64,000 bases of DNA from Thamnaconus septentrionalis (GCA_009823395.1 CM020512.1:3861905-3925904), one strand, 5' to 3'; shown: positions 1 to 13,504, counted from the stretch's first letter. Made by a program: numbers and translations. The notes: generated from the sequence alone by a model not told the origin.

Positions 1-567
1 AATACAAAAAACACCAAAGTATTCACACCACAGAATCCAACGGAAGGAAGTTCACATCCAGGGGGCGCTCTGTATCTCCAAAAGGCCCCGGGCATCAAAT
101 ATGGTGTCCCATTCATTTCAATGGAGTTTCTCGCCTGGTGCAAGATGCCAAAAAAAGTCTGACATCTTGAATTGACTTCTGCGTTATGAGGCCCATAGAG
201 CATGTGCAGTAGTGTCACTTCCCATCATGCCTCTGTAACTCACTCTCTTGATGCATCAGAACGTATCAGCCAATCAGGACAAGCCGAGCCACGGCACCAA
301 AGAAGCTGTCACATTTTTTTTGCCTTTAGAATATTTAAATTAATGAATTGGAAATACACAATAGAAAGATTTTTAATGACCCATGTTTCCAGTGGGAAGA
401 GTCCTGTCATCATTGCGGTCTTTTGGGGGGGAAAAAAATGCTTTTTGGGGCCCTATTTGATCATTTTTCCTTTGCAATACCTCTGGTGGCCACTGTAAAA
501 AAAAAAAAAAAAAAAGACTCACCAGCACTATATCTAGTTCTTATAAAACATCCACGGTCTCCAACAG
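1..567. other. Intronic sequence of the contactin gene
   Basis: No exon was recognised here. The stretch ends in a usable 3' splice site (AG at 566-567) in front of the first contactin exon of the window. A 19-base A run starts at 498. Open frames in this part show no family resemblance and are treated as chance. Confidence 0.6.
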
Positions 568-1646
568 GTGGCTTACTGGGAGGACGACACAAAGCCGGAG
601 ACCATGGGGAAGGTGAGGGTGCCGTGGAACCAGACCTCGGTCACGGTCAGCGGCCTGGCGGGGAACACGCAGTACTTCCTGACAGTCAGCACCTTCAACA
701 CGGCCGGCACCGGCCCCTTCCTCCCCGCCATCAACGTCACCACCAAGAAGCCGCGTGAGTCGGCGGGAGAAATCCTCCGCTGAGCAGACACGGCGCCGGC
801 ACCGGCAGAATCAATATCTACTTAAAATCTCATTCGGCGATATGGTTTTATAATGAGCGCGTAATGTGTTTTGTTTTCATATCCTGCAGCACCGACTCAG
901 CCGCCCTTGAATATCGAATGGACCCTAATTGGCTCTCAGCTGTCTCTCTACTGGGAGCCTGTGGTGGCGACGGAGTCGGAGTCAGATGTTACGGGGTACC
1001 AAGTGAGTGTCACGCTGTCGGGGTGCATCACGCCGCCGCCGCCGCCGGCTGGCTCGCAGCTGTCAACCGGCAAAGTGGGCATGTTTACAAAGTGTCAGCC
1101 GCCCTTGTTTTTCCTCAGCTGTCCTACAGGAGGCAGCGGCAAAAGGAGGTAAACACGCTCACCACGGCCAACTCCACCGCCGAGCTGACCCTCCCCGGGG
1201 AGGAGGACGACTACATCATCCGCGTCCGGACGCTGAGCGAAGGCGGGCTGGGCCCCGCCTCCGAGCCAATCAGGATCCACCAAATGAGTAAGCGAGCGAG
1301 CGCGACCGCTATCGGGGGTTTTCTTGTTGCCGGCGTGAAAATGGAAGAGGAAAGAAAGTTCAGGGGCTGATTTGAATTTGCCCCCAAGACACACAGATGG
1401 AAGGAAGGAGGGGAAGGAGAAAGATAAAAAGTCAGTTACTCCCCTGAAATAGAGTCGCCATGGAAGTCCTGCAGCAGGACCTCCGTCGCTAACTTTTTCT
1501 TTTTTTCAGGACTGAGCCACTGTTGAAAACGAAGTCGCTTAGCACTTCTTACACCTGACGGGGACATTGTGTCCTCTTGTTGACTCACCATTACTGGAGC
1601 CTCCAACCTCCCTCCCTCCCTTCCTCCACCAGCCACCGCCCTACAC

Positions 1647-1699
<53 letters not shown>

Positions 1700-3272
1700 C
1701 ATACATACACACACACACACACGCGCACAGTCTTGCGCCGCATATTATTTCTGAAATATGCGGCGCCATCCATCTCGCTCGCAGAGTGTTTGGCCCGCTC
1801 CTTTTACGCGGCGCCGTTCCGCTCCTCCGGGACTCCGTCGCGCTCCTCTCTGGCTCCCAAACGCTCATTTGCATTGTTGATATTCCCGCGTTCGAGATCC
1901 CCCGGAAAACAGCGGCCGAGAGAGATAAAATTCCGACGCTAGCTTTTTTCCCTTTAAACTCCATTTGAAAATGTGTGGTTTTTTTTGCCCCTCCACCCCG
2001 CCAGCCCCCTCCCCCTCCACCCTCCCCCTCCCTCCCCTGGAGAATCTTTGTGTATCGCAAAGAAAAATATGGCAGCAAAACACACACACACACACACGCA
2101 CACATTAGTAGGGCAAACTGAGCGACTGAGCAAAGCAGCGAGCTGGTAGGACCGGCTCTGCGGATGCGTTTGCGGAGGTTTGTGGCACAAATAATCCAGG
2201 GTGCAAAGGCTTTTCATGTAGACGTGGCGACGGTTTAGGTTAATACTCAGTGACGCACACGAGTTAATTGAGTCCTTTAAATGATAGAAGGCACGAGGCG
2301 ACTGGCTCCTGTGGCCTCGTTTTACAAAAGTCCGTTGAGACTCACCACGGGAAATATATATATATGAAAAAAGACAGAAAGAAAACCTGGCGTCAGCCTT
2401 GCCAGCGCTCTGATCCCTTTAATAAGCCCCAAATCATCTTGTGTGGCTGGTTCTGCCTCGCATCCTGCGCCTGGCTGTCCTGAATTTCAGCCATAAATGG
2501 TCAGTGGCATCTCATGAATGCTTATGCATAGGAATGAGGCGGCTGATTGATGGTTCTTTATGATGAATCACCGCAGCCACGGAGGGAAGAGGCCCGATAT
2601 TCTGGCAGGAGGAATCATGACGGCGCGTGGGTTGACGTGGAGGTTCGCAGGCAGAAGTATTTACATATTAACGGCGATCAGACGGACTTGCGAGCGCAGC
2701 GGCGGCAGGACGGAGGACGCAGCGTCCCGCCCACACTGGGATCCTGGTTAAAAATAGAACTTGTAGGTTGTTTTTTTTTTTTACTTATTCCAGTCTGCAA
2801 TGAAAAAGAGATGGAATATATGTAACATGTAGCAGGTGGATGCGTGTCATGTGACCTGAAAAGCGGAGTGCATGTTGCAGCCGCCACCACATATCTCGCT
2901 ACTTTACTTCAGCGCGCTGCACTTGGTTGCAGTACACTTAATGGCCCTCATTTATCAAACAAGCATAGAAAGCAGTGCAGGTTCAGCTGTAAAAAAAAAA
3001 TATATATATATATAATCCTACATGGAGATCCATGTGTGATTCATCAAACGTGTATGTCTGCGTGGAAACTGGTGAAAATGAGCAGGCGTTGATAAATCTT
3101 GAAAAGTAGTGGTTAGAAGCTAATTATTGAAAAGCGAGTGGGCAATACACACACACACATATATATGCATGTGTGTGTGTGTGTTTGTGCAAATATGTAA
3201 GTAAGCCTTTAATTTAAATGCATTTTTTTTTTTCCTCTTGTTAAATACAGGATTGGATCCTCAATGAGCCTC

Positions 3273-3351
<79 letters not shown>

Positions 3352-3389
3352 ACATATATATATACATATGTATATATACATATATATAC

Positions 3390-3436
<47 letters not shown>

Positions 3437-3787
3437 ATTGCTGTCATTATTCAAATTGAGGTAAATAAAAAAAAACTCCTTCTTAAAGGAAGCAGCAAGC
3501 TGATGTGAATTTCAGTGAAGGCAACTCTGTGTTCATCGCTTCTACTTCACTGACAGCAAGAAATAGCAGGGTGCACTCTGATATTAAGGCCTTTCAAATG
3601 AAAAATAAGTTCAGTAGCAACTTCCTAAATAGCGTCGCTCATTTCGAAGATGAGCTTTTGACTTCTGTCTGTTTTCTCAGTAAAGACATCGGCATGCATA
3701 TCGGGGACGTCTAATATAAGTGAAAGTGGCCTCGCTAATCTTTTAAGTAAATTAATGAAGAACATGCTCATTCATCAAATTCAGCAT

Positions 3788-3826
<39 letters not shown>

Positions 3827-6382
3827 ATGTACAATCAAAGCTACTGCTGCAAAACATTAAAAGCAACATTGCCACTAACTGGGAAGCCTTAATGTGAAAT
3901 TGGTTTTAGACGCCATGTCTAATTGAACGAATCATTGGATCACAGTTGGTCTTTCTCTACAGCCACTGAGCTGCTATGATCCAGTTGTTCTCATCTTTCT
4001 TCTGGTAATAGGCTGTAATGCAGGTCCAGTTGCCTTAACTTAACTTTCAAGAACTATGATGACCTGGACGGCTGAGAATCTTCACACTTCTTCTTATCTT
4101 CTGCTTCTTCTTCTTCTTCTTCTTCTTCTTCAGTAAACAGAAAAATCTGCATGCTGAACAGTCAGTGCAATTAAAATGTGCCATCGTGGGAGCATGTCAG
4201 CTAGCACGCACTTGCCTTATGTTATGTTAGCTAGCACAATAGCCTTATCAGATAATGACAGGTATGACAACAGCATATAAAAAAGTTGTACCCTGTGCGA
4301 GAACATATTTGTCGTATATCTGCCACGCTTCCTTACCTCTCAGCACTCTCACGCACTTTGAGCCTCTTGTTTTCTGCCTACTGTATTTGAACTCCACAGA
4401 CAAGGTCTGGAACAGCGTGACAGTGCTTGGAATGATGAATAAATATTTGAGACTTTAATTTAAATGTATAGCACCTGGGATTGAGGGGCACTTATGGAAA
4501 GGCTGGTTCATAAAACCCTCCCCAGCTACAGTAACGCTGCTGGTATTTGTTGCTGTCAGTATAAGTTATAAGCAAAGTAGAAAAAGCCGCATACAGACGA
4601 GTTCTTGCTTCCCCCGGTAGAGTGTTTCTAAAAACCCCAGTAATGGCGGTGAAGCATGTGCACCAACCTTCCATCGCCTGTTTGAATTTGTTTTTTAAAT
4701 TAAAGCCCCATGCTCTACTTCCACTTCACCGCCTTAATACAATTTTACGTGCGATTGCAGTTGCAAAGGCCGAGACAAAAGTACTTGTGGGAACCGAGAA
4801 AAGAACCAAGTGGAATTGCTTTATTTCAAGTGTGGACTGCTTTTAATTACCTGCTCTGCTTTTGTTTGGAAAGGGAGGAGACCTCTGCACATATATAGGG
4901 GAAGACCATGTGTGCAGGGACCACTGAACATATAACTAGTCTTTGGGTTTCCTGAAGAAGGCGAGCAAAACTGTAAAGGTGGTAGCAAGATGATGATGTG
5001 AAAATACACCAGCAACTTTTCCAAGGCGGCTGCTCCCTTTGGGTTTTTCTTTCAGAAATTACCTCCCATGTGGCATTTTCATCCGTAGGAATAGGATCTG
5101 CAAGTACACACTTTAAAATGACAAGATCTTGTGGACCTCAAAAACAACTATTGTCATGTGCAAAGCAAACAGTGAGCTTCTTCAGTCTCCAGGAGCTGTT
5201 CAGGCCTTGAGCAAATCAGTGGAATTTACAGGGAAATTCCATCTTTAAAAAAAAGCCCCAGAAGAAATGCTGCGAAAAGTCATTGTATGTCTGTTAAAGG
5301 AGTAAATGTGTGGGACAGCCTGAATGATGAATTGAAATGTTTTAGTTCAGTCGCCAAATTAAATAAATAAAAACAAAACAAATACAAAATCATTACAAAT
5401 TAGGGCTGTCAAACAATTAATTTTTTAATCGTGATTAATTGCAGAATCTTCATAGTTAACTTCGATTCATCGCAGTTTGGATTGCATGTGTAAAATTATG
5501 TTATTTAGCATTTCAAGACAGTTTTAACCCCATAATGTAAAGTATTTCTTAGCAGAAATGGGCCAGGGGGGCCGACTACGGGTTAGTAAAAGGGACAAAA
5601 AGACTTACACCGGATGCGGAAGTGCCGTGAATTAGCCTCCATGAAAATCGCGCGAGCCGCAGCCCTCCATTTTTTTCCCCCAGCAAATTCTACTTTTGAT
5701 CTGCTTACAGTGACCAAACTAAATGGAAGTAAACTGAATTTTCACGAGTCCTTACAAAGACCTCTTCATTTTATCTGCGACAGCAAGAAACCTAAAAATG
5801 TGTCTGAGCTAAAGAAAAAGCAAAGTAAATTGTAACTAAAGACTCATTCAATAGGTTCCCTCCAGCCAAGGAAGTTGAACTTGTTTCCGTAAAGCATTTG
5901 TTCAACGTCTTTCCGCGACATGGATCTCAAGTGTTTCACAAGTGCTTCTTTTGCCCATGTTAAAGAGAAAAGCTGTTTCCACTCATCCCTTTGGGAACTT
6001 CCTCTTAACCAATTAGAGGCAAGGTCTTCCTCTCAGCTTGACATGGAACGGACCAGTGGATGGTCACGGGTGGTGCAGAAAATCATGGACAAAACATCGA
6101 GCATTGGCTCATCCTTTGACTCTTTTCTTTTTTTTCTGCTCTGCAAACATTTATGGCTGTGCATATGCAAATATATGCCTTTGCAAACGCAGTGTTTATG
6201 CAAAGCACCAAATTCTTTGCAGTTGGAATCTGATTTGAAGCTCTCGCTGTTATGCTTAACAGAAGGATTGTATAGAGGAGAAAACAGGAAGTGTTTTTGA
6301 TTTGTCATAAAGTCCTGCTGCTGCTGTCTGCCTCCTCCAGCAGAATCAACATCACTTTATCATTTTTCTCCCTCTCTGTCTG

Positions 6383-6436
<54 letters not shown>

Positions 6437-6538
6437 CCAGGTATGAGCGCCCGTGGCTCCAGAGCCTGCAGTCTGGACGTGTCCCCCGTCTGGCTGCTTC
6501 TCACCATCACATCATCGACATTCAGGTCCACGTTGTGA
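568..6538 (+). CDS. Contactin-family cell adhesion protein, C-terminal part (partial, 5' end outside window)
   Basis: Coding exons run 568-754, 890-1002, 1119-1287 and 6441-6538, all bounded by AG/GT and phase-compatible. The first holds the end of a fibronectin type III (FN3) domain (VAYWEDD start, TVSTFNTAG, then VTTKKP). Exons two and three make the last FN3 domain (NIEWTL, LYWEPVV, VTGYQ, then [15 protein letters not shown] and IRIHQM). The last exon encodes a short linker (SMSARGSR) and a hydrophobic tail ([13 protein letters not shown]), as expected for a GPI-anchor signal. Contactins are neuronal Ig/FN3 proteins of about 1000 residues with six Ig and four FN3 domains, held on the outer membrane by GPI. 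The MSARGSR-type ending fits the CNTN3/4/5/6 branch better than CNTN1 or CNTN2, but the paralogue is not settled. The last intron is 5.15 kb and ends in a pure TG repeat next to the acceptor. Confidence 0.88.
1649..1697. repeat. (CA)n microsatellite
   Basis: About 24 uninterrupted CA units, followed after a short break by more CA to about 1721. Seen directly in the sequence. Confidence 0.95.
3272..3434. repeat. (TA)n microsatellite with TATG/CATA interruptions
   Basis: Alternating TA over about 160 bases, broken by periodic TATGTATACATA-like variants between 3346 and 3396. Each strand is nearly self-complementary, so cruciform or slipped structures are possible and the length may be poorly assembled. 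Confidence 0.95.
3786..3822. repeat. (CA)n microsatellite
   Basis: Roughly 17-18 CA units in the contactin intron. Confidence 0.92.
4087..4131. repeat. (CTT)n microsatellite
   Basis: A polypyrimidine CTT tract of about a dozen units, imperfect at its left end. Confidence 0.9.
5402..5660. mobile_element. MITE-like dispersed repeat, copy 1
   Basis: It begins TAGGGCTGTCAAAC and continues with a TTAATCGTGATTAAT-rich part. At 5606 this is followed by an ACACCGGATGCGGAAGTG module. The same two modules in the same order occur at 17972 and 18071. TAGGGCTGTCA plus TTAATCG is a widespread fish non-autonomous DNA-transposon signature from general knowledge; the family was not identified. Boundaries are approximate. 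Confidence 0.55.
6386..6435. repeat. (TG)25 tract abutting the 3' splice site of the last contactin exon
   Basis: Fifty bases of pure GT/TG end five bases before the exon (TCCAG, exon from 6441). The tract therefore replaces most of the usual polypyrimidine tract. UG repeats in this position are known binding sites for TDP-43 in other genes. Confidence 0.95.
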
Positions 6539-7044
6539 CACACTGACAAACTCTTGCTGTTTCTTCTTCTGGATTTTTTCCCCTTTCCTTGAAATTTGTG
6601 AAAGTTGCCGAGTGTTTTTTTTTTTTTTTCCTTTTCTCTGTTCAGCCTTTTTTTTTTTTTTTCCTTCTTCTCCCATCTCATTCCGGGAGGTGAAGGTAAA
6701 CTCTTTTCGCAGTGTCACGGTTGTTGGTACCAGGCAGCGGCGGCAGAGTGGAGCGCGCTGTCACACAATTAACAGTCAGTCGTGGAGCTTTTTTTTATTT
6801 CTCGGCCTTTTTGTTGGCCTGTTTTGGACTTGTCTGCCAGGTTGTTGTTGGGTTGTTTTGGGGTTGTTGTTTTTTTTTTTTTTTTTGAAAGATGCAGATG
6901 CCTTACTTCCATCCATGTGCCAAAGTAGTTTCCGGCCTTCTCGTCGTGGTTTCTAAGATAAGTACACGCTTTCTTCAAGTTCAGCGACCCCTCCCAGGTT
7001 TTTTTTAAATGGTGAGGGTCTCCACGTAACCTTTTTGTATTTGC

Positions 7045-7045
<1 letters not shown>

Positions 7046-7112
<67 letters not shown>
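7046..7112. repeat. (CA)n microsatellite
   Basis: About 33 uninterrupted CA units, among the longest CA arrays in the window. Confidence 0.95.
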
Positions 7113-7627
7113 ACAATCCCCCAACCGCGCTGGCGAGTCGGAACAATCTCCCGTGCCTTTGGAGATCCCTGTGTCAGTGATGTTTGGTGTTTTAGAACCT
7201 GCTGCAGCCTCCTTCCTCTTTGTGCGCTGCTTCCAAAAAAAAATTATAATGTAAAAAAAAAAAAAAGAAAGAAAGAAAGAAAAGAAAATCCGCCGCTGCG
7301 GTATTGCGCCGGTTTTAGCGTCTCCCGTTGTGGGGAGCGGAACGTTTCCCCCTGACTGACGGATTGATTGGAGTTTTCAACCGCATTTGCAAAGTTCACA
7401 TCTGGCTGAGCGCAGCGCTATCGGGGGAGACGTATATCTGCCCGTGTGCTCACCTAGTGGACAGAGAATAATTAACAGTGTGTCATTCAAGCTATCGATC
7501 AAGCAGGAGCGGCAGACGAGGTGTTCGTTCCCTCGCAGTTTGACTTAATGAGATCTGTCTTTTTTTTTCTTTTTTTCTAGAGAACATGCACATTGACAAA
7601 ACCTTCCATGTTGTTCAATAGTTCTGG

Positions 7628-7629
<2 letters not shown>

Positions 7630-7693
<64 letters not shown>

Positions 7694-7717
7694 CATTATC
7701 ATTGTTGTTGTTGTTGT
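7630..7717. repeat. (TTA)n then (TTG)n microsatellite
   Basis: About 21 TTA units pass through TCA variants into five or six TTG units. In some frames this gives poly-Asn or poly-Ile open frames, which are artefacts. Confidence 0.95.
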
Positions 7718-9639
7718 TCACATGAAGCCACTTCACATGAAACTGCCCCAGTGGTCATCAGAGCAGGTTAGAGCTGCTGCGTCTCGCTGACGTTGAAAAA
7801 AAACACAGTTTGCCAGATTTAAAGCTGTAGAAGAGATGATGCAAAGCATGGTGGAACTCCACAGCCTGTCAACATGTTGACTTGACCCACGGGTGTGTCA
7901 GACCTCTTTAGAGAAACTTTCTTAAAATGACAATCTAAACACTGAAAAAACACACACACACACACACACACAAAGAATGCACTCCAGCCGTTGAAGCAGC
8001 TGTGAGTTATGACAAGACCAGTATGAACCAACTGCCCACCGTGTCAGTGTAGGTTTTGATTCCAAGCTCATGAAAGAGCCACATTTTCACAAGTACAGGG
8101 CACATAAAAAAACACCTGATGAAACAACGGCTTCGGCTTTGTCACGAGCCTCCAGATTATCAACAATCGCGCTGTGCTGAAGATGATCCGCTAAAGTTAG
8201 CTCAATGCTAACATGGTTCCCTCATTATGACCACTTATCTCTTCTGGCCAATTTCAAGTAGTTGTGTTCGATGAGCAGCTGAAGGGGGTCGGCCGACTGA
8301 GCCAATGGGAAGGCAGCCGTCCACTGGCTATTGTTTGAAATCAGCTGGCTTCAATCCCTTGGACAATTGGAAACACTTGAAACCGCCACCTTGAGTTCTG
8401 TTGGGGAGGAGGATTTGTGCATTTTTCGTCCCTGCTCTTTTTTTCTTTTTTTTTCTTTCCGTTTCTCTTCCCTGTTATCTTATACAGTGTGTGTGACTAA
8501 TTGAACAAAAAACATTATTTGCAGCTCGTCCTCCATCTGGACCACAAAGTAGTTTGTGCCAGTCAACGAGCGCCATGAGCCATTGCAGCAGAGAACGGGA
8601 GGCTTAACGTGCTGCCAATCGTGCCAGTCGTGATGACTGAAACTGAGCCACCAGCTTAGACAGTGTTTGGCTAAATGTACGGTCAGCTGTGATTGAATAC
8701 TTTGTGAATCTGTCCTTTGTTGTCGCTCGTGTTGGCCTTTTTTTTTTTCTTTTTTTTTTTTTTTTTTCCGTGGTATTTGTTGTCATTATTTATTTACGTC
8801 TTTCAGCGGAACCCTGCAGCTTTGCATTCTCGCCCGCTTTATCCGACCTTTTAAGGCCCCGCGCGCGCGCGCGCACACACAACACGCGCACACACATACA
8901 CGCATTGGCAGGAGACGATCGATCACAGATCTGTCGGCGGCTGGCACGGGGGTCTATTTAACAGGCCGGCTAGATGAATGAAAGGCTGATATACGCCGTG
9001 ATTTAACAGACATTAAAACAGCGGAGTAAAATAGAGCAGGCCTGGGGGGATTCTCTGGGAAAAGGGCATAGTAGTAATGGTACTAATGATACCCGCACAA
9101 GACTAATACAGTGGGATTTAAGGAGAGCTAAATCAGGACAATCCCATCAGGGTGACAACAGGAAGATTCAGATAAAGACATTCTTCCGCCCGCCGGTGCG
9201 AGGGCGGGTCTTTTCCTTTTCCAGCCGTTTTGTCACACGGGAAAAGGGCTCGTGTGCCAATTTCTCTCGCCGAGATTCACGACTTTCGGGAAAGTTTGCA
9301 GAAAGTCCACAGGCTTTCGCACAGAGGATGCACAGCACAAAAAAAAAGAAAACTGCAAAGTGCAGGTCACGCAAAACCTTTGGGTCAGAACTCTGATGTA
9401 CCTGCTGCTGCACGCGAACGCTGGGAAAATGAAAATTGAGCTTTTAATTGTCAGCACCAAAGGTTTTGTGTGCAGAGGAGGAATAATTTGAATTGTTTAC
9501 GTCTGATTTTTTTAAACTAGTGTTGGCGCTGAGAAACAGATAGCAAGCTCGCTAACCATCGGCCGCTGATGTTTTTGTCCGTTCGGCAAAAACAACACGA
9601 TGTGGTTCGTGCGTTTGTTGTCCTGGGAGAGAAATATAT

Positions 9640-9640
<1 letters not shown>

Positions 9641-9680
<40 letters not shown>
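9641..9680. repeat. (CA)n/(TA)n compound microsatellite
   Basis: ACACACAC runs directly into TATATATA over about 40 bases. Confidence 0.9.
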
Positions 9681-9681
<1 letters not shown>

Positions 9682-10428
9682 TCCAGTCATTCAGTGTGCG
9701 AAGGCTTGTGCAGATGATGAGAAGAGGCAGGAACCCTCCAGAGTCCAGGGTCGAGTGCACGGCATCAGCCACTTGTTCTGAAAGCAGCGTCTGTGAATCC
9801 TGTTGTGTTGTTTCTGTGGCTGTGTGTGTGTGCTTCGCCTGTATCCATCCTCGTCAGTCGTCAGTCGTGGCTGTTCAGCGGACAAATGTTTACACGGGGG
9901 AGAAAAAAACTCACCGCTCCGACCGGTCGCTCATGCTTTTTTTCTCCTTATTTTTTATAAATTAGGAACGGCTGTGTTTGAGCTTGTGACTCGGGGTGCA
10001 GAGAAGCGCCGGCAACCAATTTGTTTTTGTCACATATCGGTTCTGCGGAGATGCTTTGAGTTCGACCTTTGGTTCCACCTCTCACTTCTCGGCGTTTGCT
10101 GTGGTTCCTAATTGTTCTTTCCAATCCGCTGCACAAAGGTTGTGTCAAGTGTTGGTCCGAGAGGCAGATCTGGAAGGGGTGGTGGGGGTGCGGGTGCACG
10201 CTGTTTGTGTGTTTTTTTTTTGCCGTGTGATTGGAAACGACAACCACCCCCACCTGCGGGATACCAAAAACTGTGGTGTCCTACTTCCAACTGTAATTCT
10301 CAGTCAAACCTAGGGAAGGGGGGAAGAGAAAAAACTGAAAAATGCATGAGCAGAAAGATTTCTCCGCAGCTGCTATCACACACACAGCCTTCTGCCGCGG
10401 TGACACAAACACTACCTGTTGCGGTGCA

Positions 10429-10435
10429 CGCACGC

Positions 10436-10471
<36 letters not shown>
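10429..10471. repeat. (CA)n microsatellite
   Basis: CGCA variants at the left end pass into about 17 pure CA units. Confidence 0.9.
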
Positions 10472-10473
<2 letters not shown>

Positions 10474-13400
10474 CACAGCAAGCAGTTGCCCCGTGTTCTC
10501 TCTGTTTTTTTCCTCTCTTCTTTCATACCAACGCAAAGACGAACGATGAAATCCAATTAGGGAGCCCCCTGGGTGTCAGCGCTTGGCCTTTCTGTCGTGA
10601 CTCCTTGCTTTTTCTTGTTTTGTTTTTTTTTTTGTTGTTGTTGTTGTTGTTGTTTTTTTCTCTCCAATGTCCAGGTGATCTCCGTGAGATCGTGGCGGCG
10701 ACGTTTTCACATTGAAAAGCCCATCAGCTGACCGCGGTGACGCTGAAACTGTGCATGTACAATATCGTTTGGTGCATTCGTGTTTTCTAAAATGGGGGAG
10801 TTAATAAAAACGGTTCACTTCGAATTCTCTCGCGTGTCTTTATTCTTTCATTCATTCATTTATTTGTTTATTTTGTCCTCTCCAGTACCTGTACTCGTTG
10901 CCCCGAAGCAGCCGGCGGGTGTCTGCGCTGCTGCAGCGTCTGCAGGTGCAGTTTGGTTTTAAGTGGCGCTCGGGGGCACCGTGAAAGGTACAACATTATT
11001 AGAAAGTTTATAAATGAGCATAGAAATGGCAGCCGTAATGTCCTACTTAATGCATAAAGAGCACCTTTGTGTGCCCCCCCCCTCCCTGTAATGCCGCCTT
11101 TGCTAATTGCGTTGCCAAAAAATTTATGTCATCGCAGAGACGCGTATGAATACATTGGAGATGGCCACAATTAAAGCAGCGCTGGTTTTATGTCTTAAAA
11201 TAATGGCTTCAAAACAGTTTTTGGTGATTCATTAGGTGCGGTTCCATTGACAGTAAAATTTCGGATTAAATGCAGATCCGATTAAAATCGCTTAATGTCT
11301 TCATGTCTGCAACGTAGCCATCACGCCAAATCACTGATAGATATGATCTGCGTCTCCATGCATTCTCTTCCTGCTCATTTTAAGAGAGGAGAATCTTTGG
11401 CGTTTCACTTTGCAAAGAGACGCAAAAATGTGCACCAGCTAGCTTGATTAGCCTTGCTAACAACTCTATGTAAAAAAAAAAAAAGAAGCTGGCAGCCCTC
11501 CAAGTGTAGCCGGATCATAGCTACGTCACAATCAATCGGATCGATTGATTCCACGTTGGTGTAAACGGGGCAATCTGATTTCAAACTGTTCAATCAGATC
11601 GACAAACAAGTGACCTGCATGCAGATGCACCCATTGACTTAATACAAAGAGAGTGGTGTCCATTACAATGACACAGCGCCCCCGGCTGGCCTGTTATAGG
11701 ACTGTCTAACTTTAGTTGCCAGCCCGGCACGTCTCACCAGTCCCTCGCTCAGCTGCACTTCTTTCCTTCCTTCTTTCATTATCGGCCGAGAGATGTTTGC
11801 TGTTGATGTTTGAAATGTTGCCACTAAGTGAGGCGAATTGCTGCAAGAGGCTGCATTGTCGGGCGCTCCAGGTCAATAGCAGTGCCGCCTGAAACCGCCT
11901 GTCAACCTGCTGCAATTCAATGACTCGTAAAATAAATTGAAAACCGGAATTTCAATGCGGGAAAAGTACATAGTGTTGCTCTCGTGCAATTAATTCCAAA
12001 GTGTGTTTTGCTGTGGCACATGAAAAAAAAAATGCAGCGTGATCTGTTTTTGTACTGTTTTCATTAAAGGTTACTGATTGTATTAATTCTGATTATCGGC
12101 GTGCGTGCATGTGCTGAGACACAACTACCCCCTTAAAATAACACGGTGGCATGGAAATCCACTGTGAGATATTGACTGAGCCAGTGTTGCGGGGATGCTC
12201 TTAAGATAATAAGGGAGAGAGGACCCTGTGAGGAGATCAATAAGACTGGAAGAAGAGAAAAGAGAGATTTCTGCCTACACACCACAGATCATCCGTAATG
12301 AGCCGCTGTGTCGATACTTGAGAAACGGCTCCCTCGCATGCTATTGACTGCATCAAAGCACCGGCGCTCAGGATTCCTTCTGACACCAGGAATAAAAACG
12401 AAAAGAGGTTTGCGCGTGGGTGTGTAATTTTTTTTCAGCCAGATATATTGGCCGTGACGTGACCGGCGTGTAGTCTTCCATCTCACGTCCCCGCAACGCC
12501 TTAGGCGTTTGCGAACGTCAATACTGCCCCCTCATGGTGACGATATACCGGCGCAACACGTGATGGGAGGGTCGACGAGTGTCTGCAGTGCCTGTCGCCT
12601 CTTTCTTCCCCCCAATGGTTAGGTACAATGACCAGCGCAGAGGACCAACCCCTGCAGGAGGAAAAAGGGGACATGGCTACGTCTGTTTGGGATCTTAATT
12701 ACCCAGCATGTAGGATTTAGTCGCACTGGGTGATCAGAAAACACATTGCAAAATATCATCTGTTTTATATCATCATATAATCACATAATATCATCACCTG
12801 ACGTTCTGCCATTGGCCATGCTGTCTCTGTAGCAGTAAGACTTACCCACCCTACAGAAAGTAGGACATTTTTTTCACGGCATTGCAAAACATTGAACTAC
12901 AAAACGCAATAGTGTTTTTCCATATTTTCTTATGTGTCATCGGATCTCACATCCTTCTTATGAAAGCTGTGATGTGATGTCAGAATCATGCTCAGGGCTG
13001 CTGAGGAAACCTGGTGCTGCACTATTCAGTGTCCTTACAAAAAGAGCAGCTGTAAGTGCCTATTGTTGCTAAAAGGACGCACAGTAATAGAATAGAATAG
13101 AATTGTTTTCGTTGTAATTGAAAAAACACACTACTTATTCTGTTTTAAATGTGTCCATTTAAATGTTGCACACTGGCCCGAGATCCAACCAATCTCCTCC
13201 TCTGCACATTAGTTTTAGTTGCAGTGAGATATCGCATTTGGTCAGGTTTATGCTAAAGATAGTAAAGTGCATTGTGTGGGGGGACGGGTGAAAAGACACA
13301 CACCCCATATCATTGCTGATATGGGTCGTCAATGCAACATTTTCCAAGGATAAAGATTGTTGAAATGTGCGACCTTTACACCCCACTCCATTAGAGGGCG

Positions 13401-13504
13401 CTGCTTTAGCCTTCCTACCGCGAAGTCGCGCTACTAGCAAGGCAGAGGAAGAACAGCAGGAAGCAGCGGCTGGTCCACATGCATGCAGTATTCACAACAA
13501 AATA

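Larger units (their letters stand above)
1288..6440 (+). other. Last intron of the contactin gene
   Basis: This intron carries (CA)n near 1650, a CA tract near 2086, a 160-base (TA)n block near 3272, (CA)n near 3786, a (CTT)n run near 4087 and a dispersed MITE-like repeat from 5402. No coding exon or RNA gene was recognised. The many small open frames contain only low-complexity or unrecognisable peptides. Confidence 0.55.
6539..13504. other. Contactin 3' UTR and intergenic region up to exosc10
   Basis: No further coding exon was recognised. The first part must include the contactin 3' UTR; candidate poly(A) signals AATAAA occur at 10803 and about 11931, but none is close to the stop codon. 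The region is dense in simple repeats. It also holds single-copy-looking AT/GC-mixed stretches such as 11010-11200 that could be conserved non-coding DNA. Confidence 0.5.

Noticed and set aside
1567..2105. Open frames around the CA repeat on both strands
   Set aside because: His-Thr and Val-Cys repeats from the microsatellite, inside the contactin intron.
7545..7790. Poly-Asn and poly-Ile open frames
   Set aside because: Pure translation of the TTA microsatellite.
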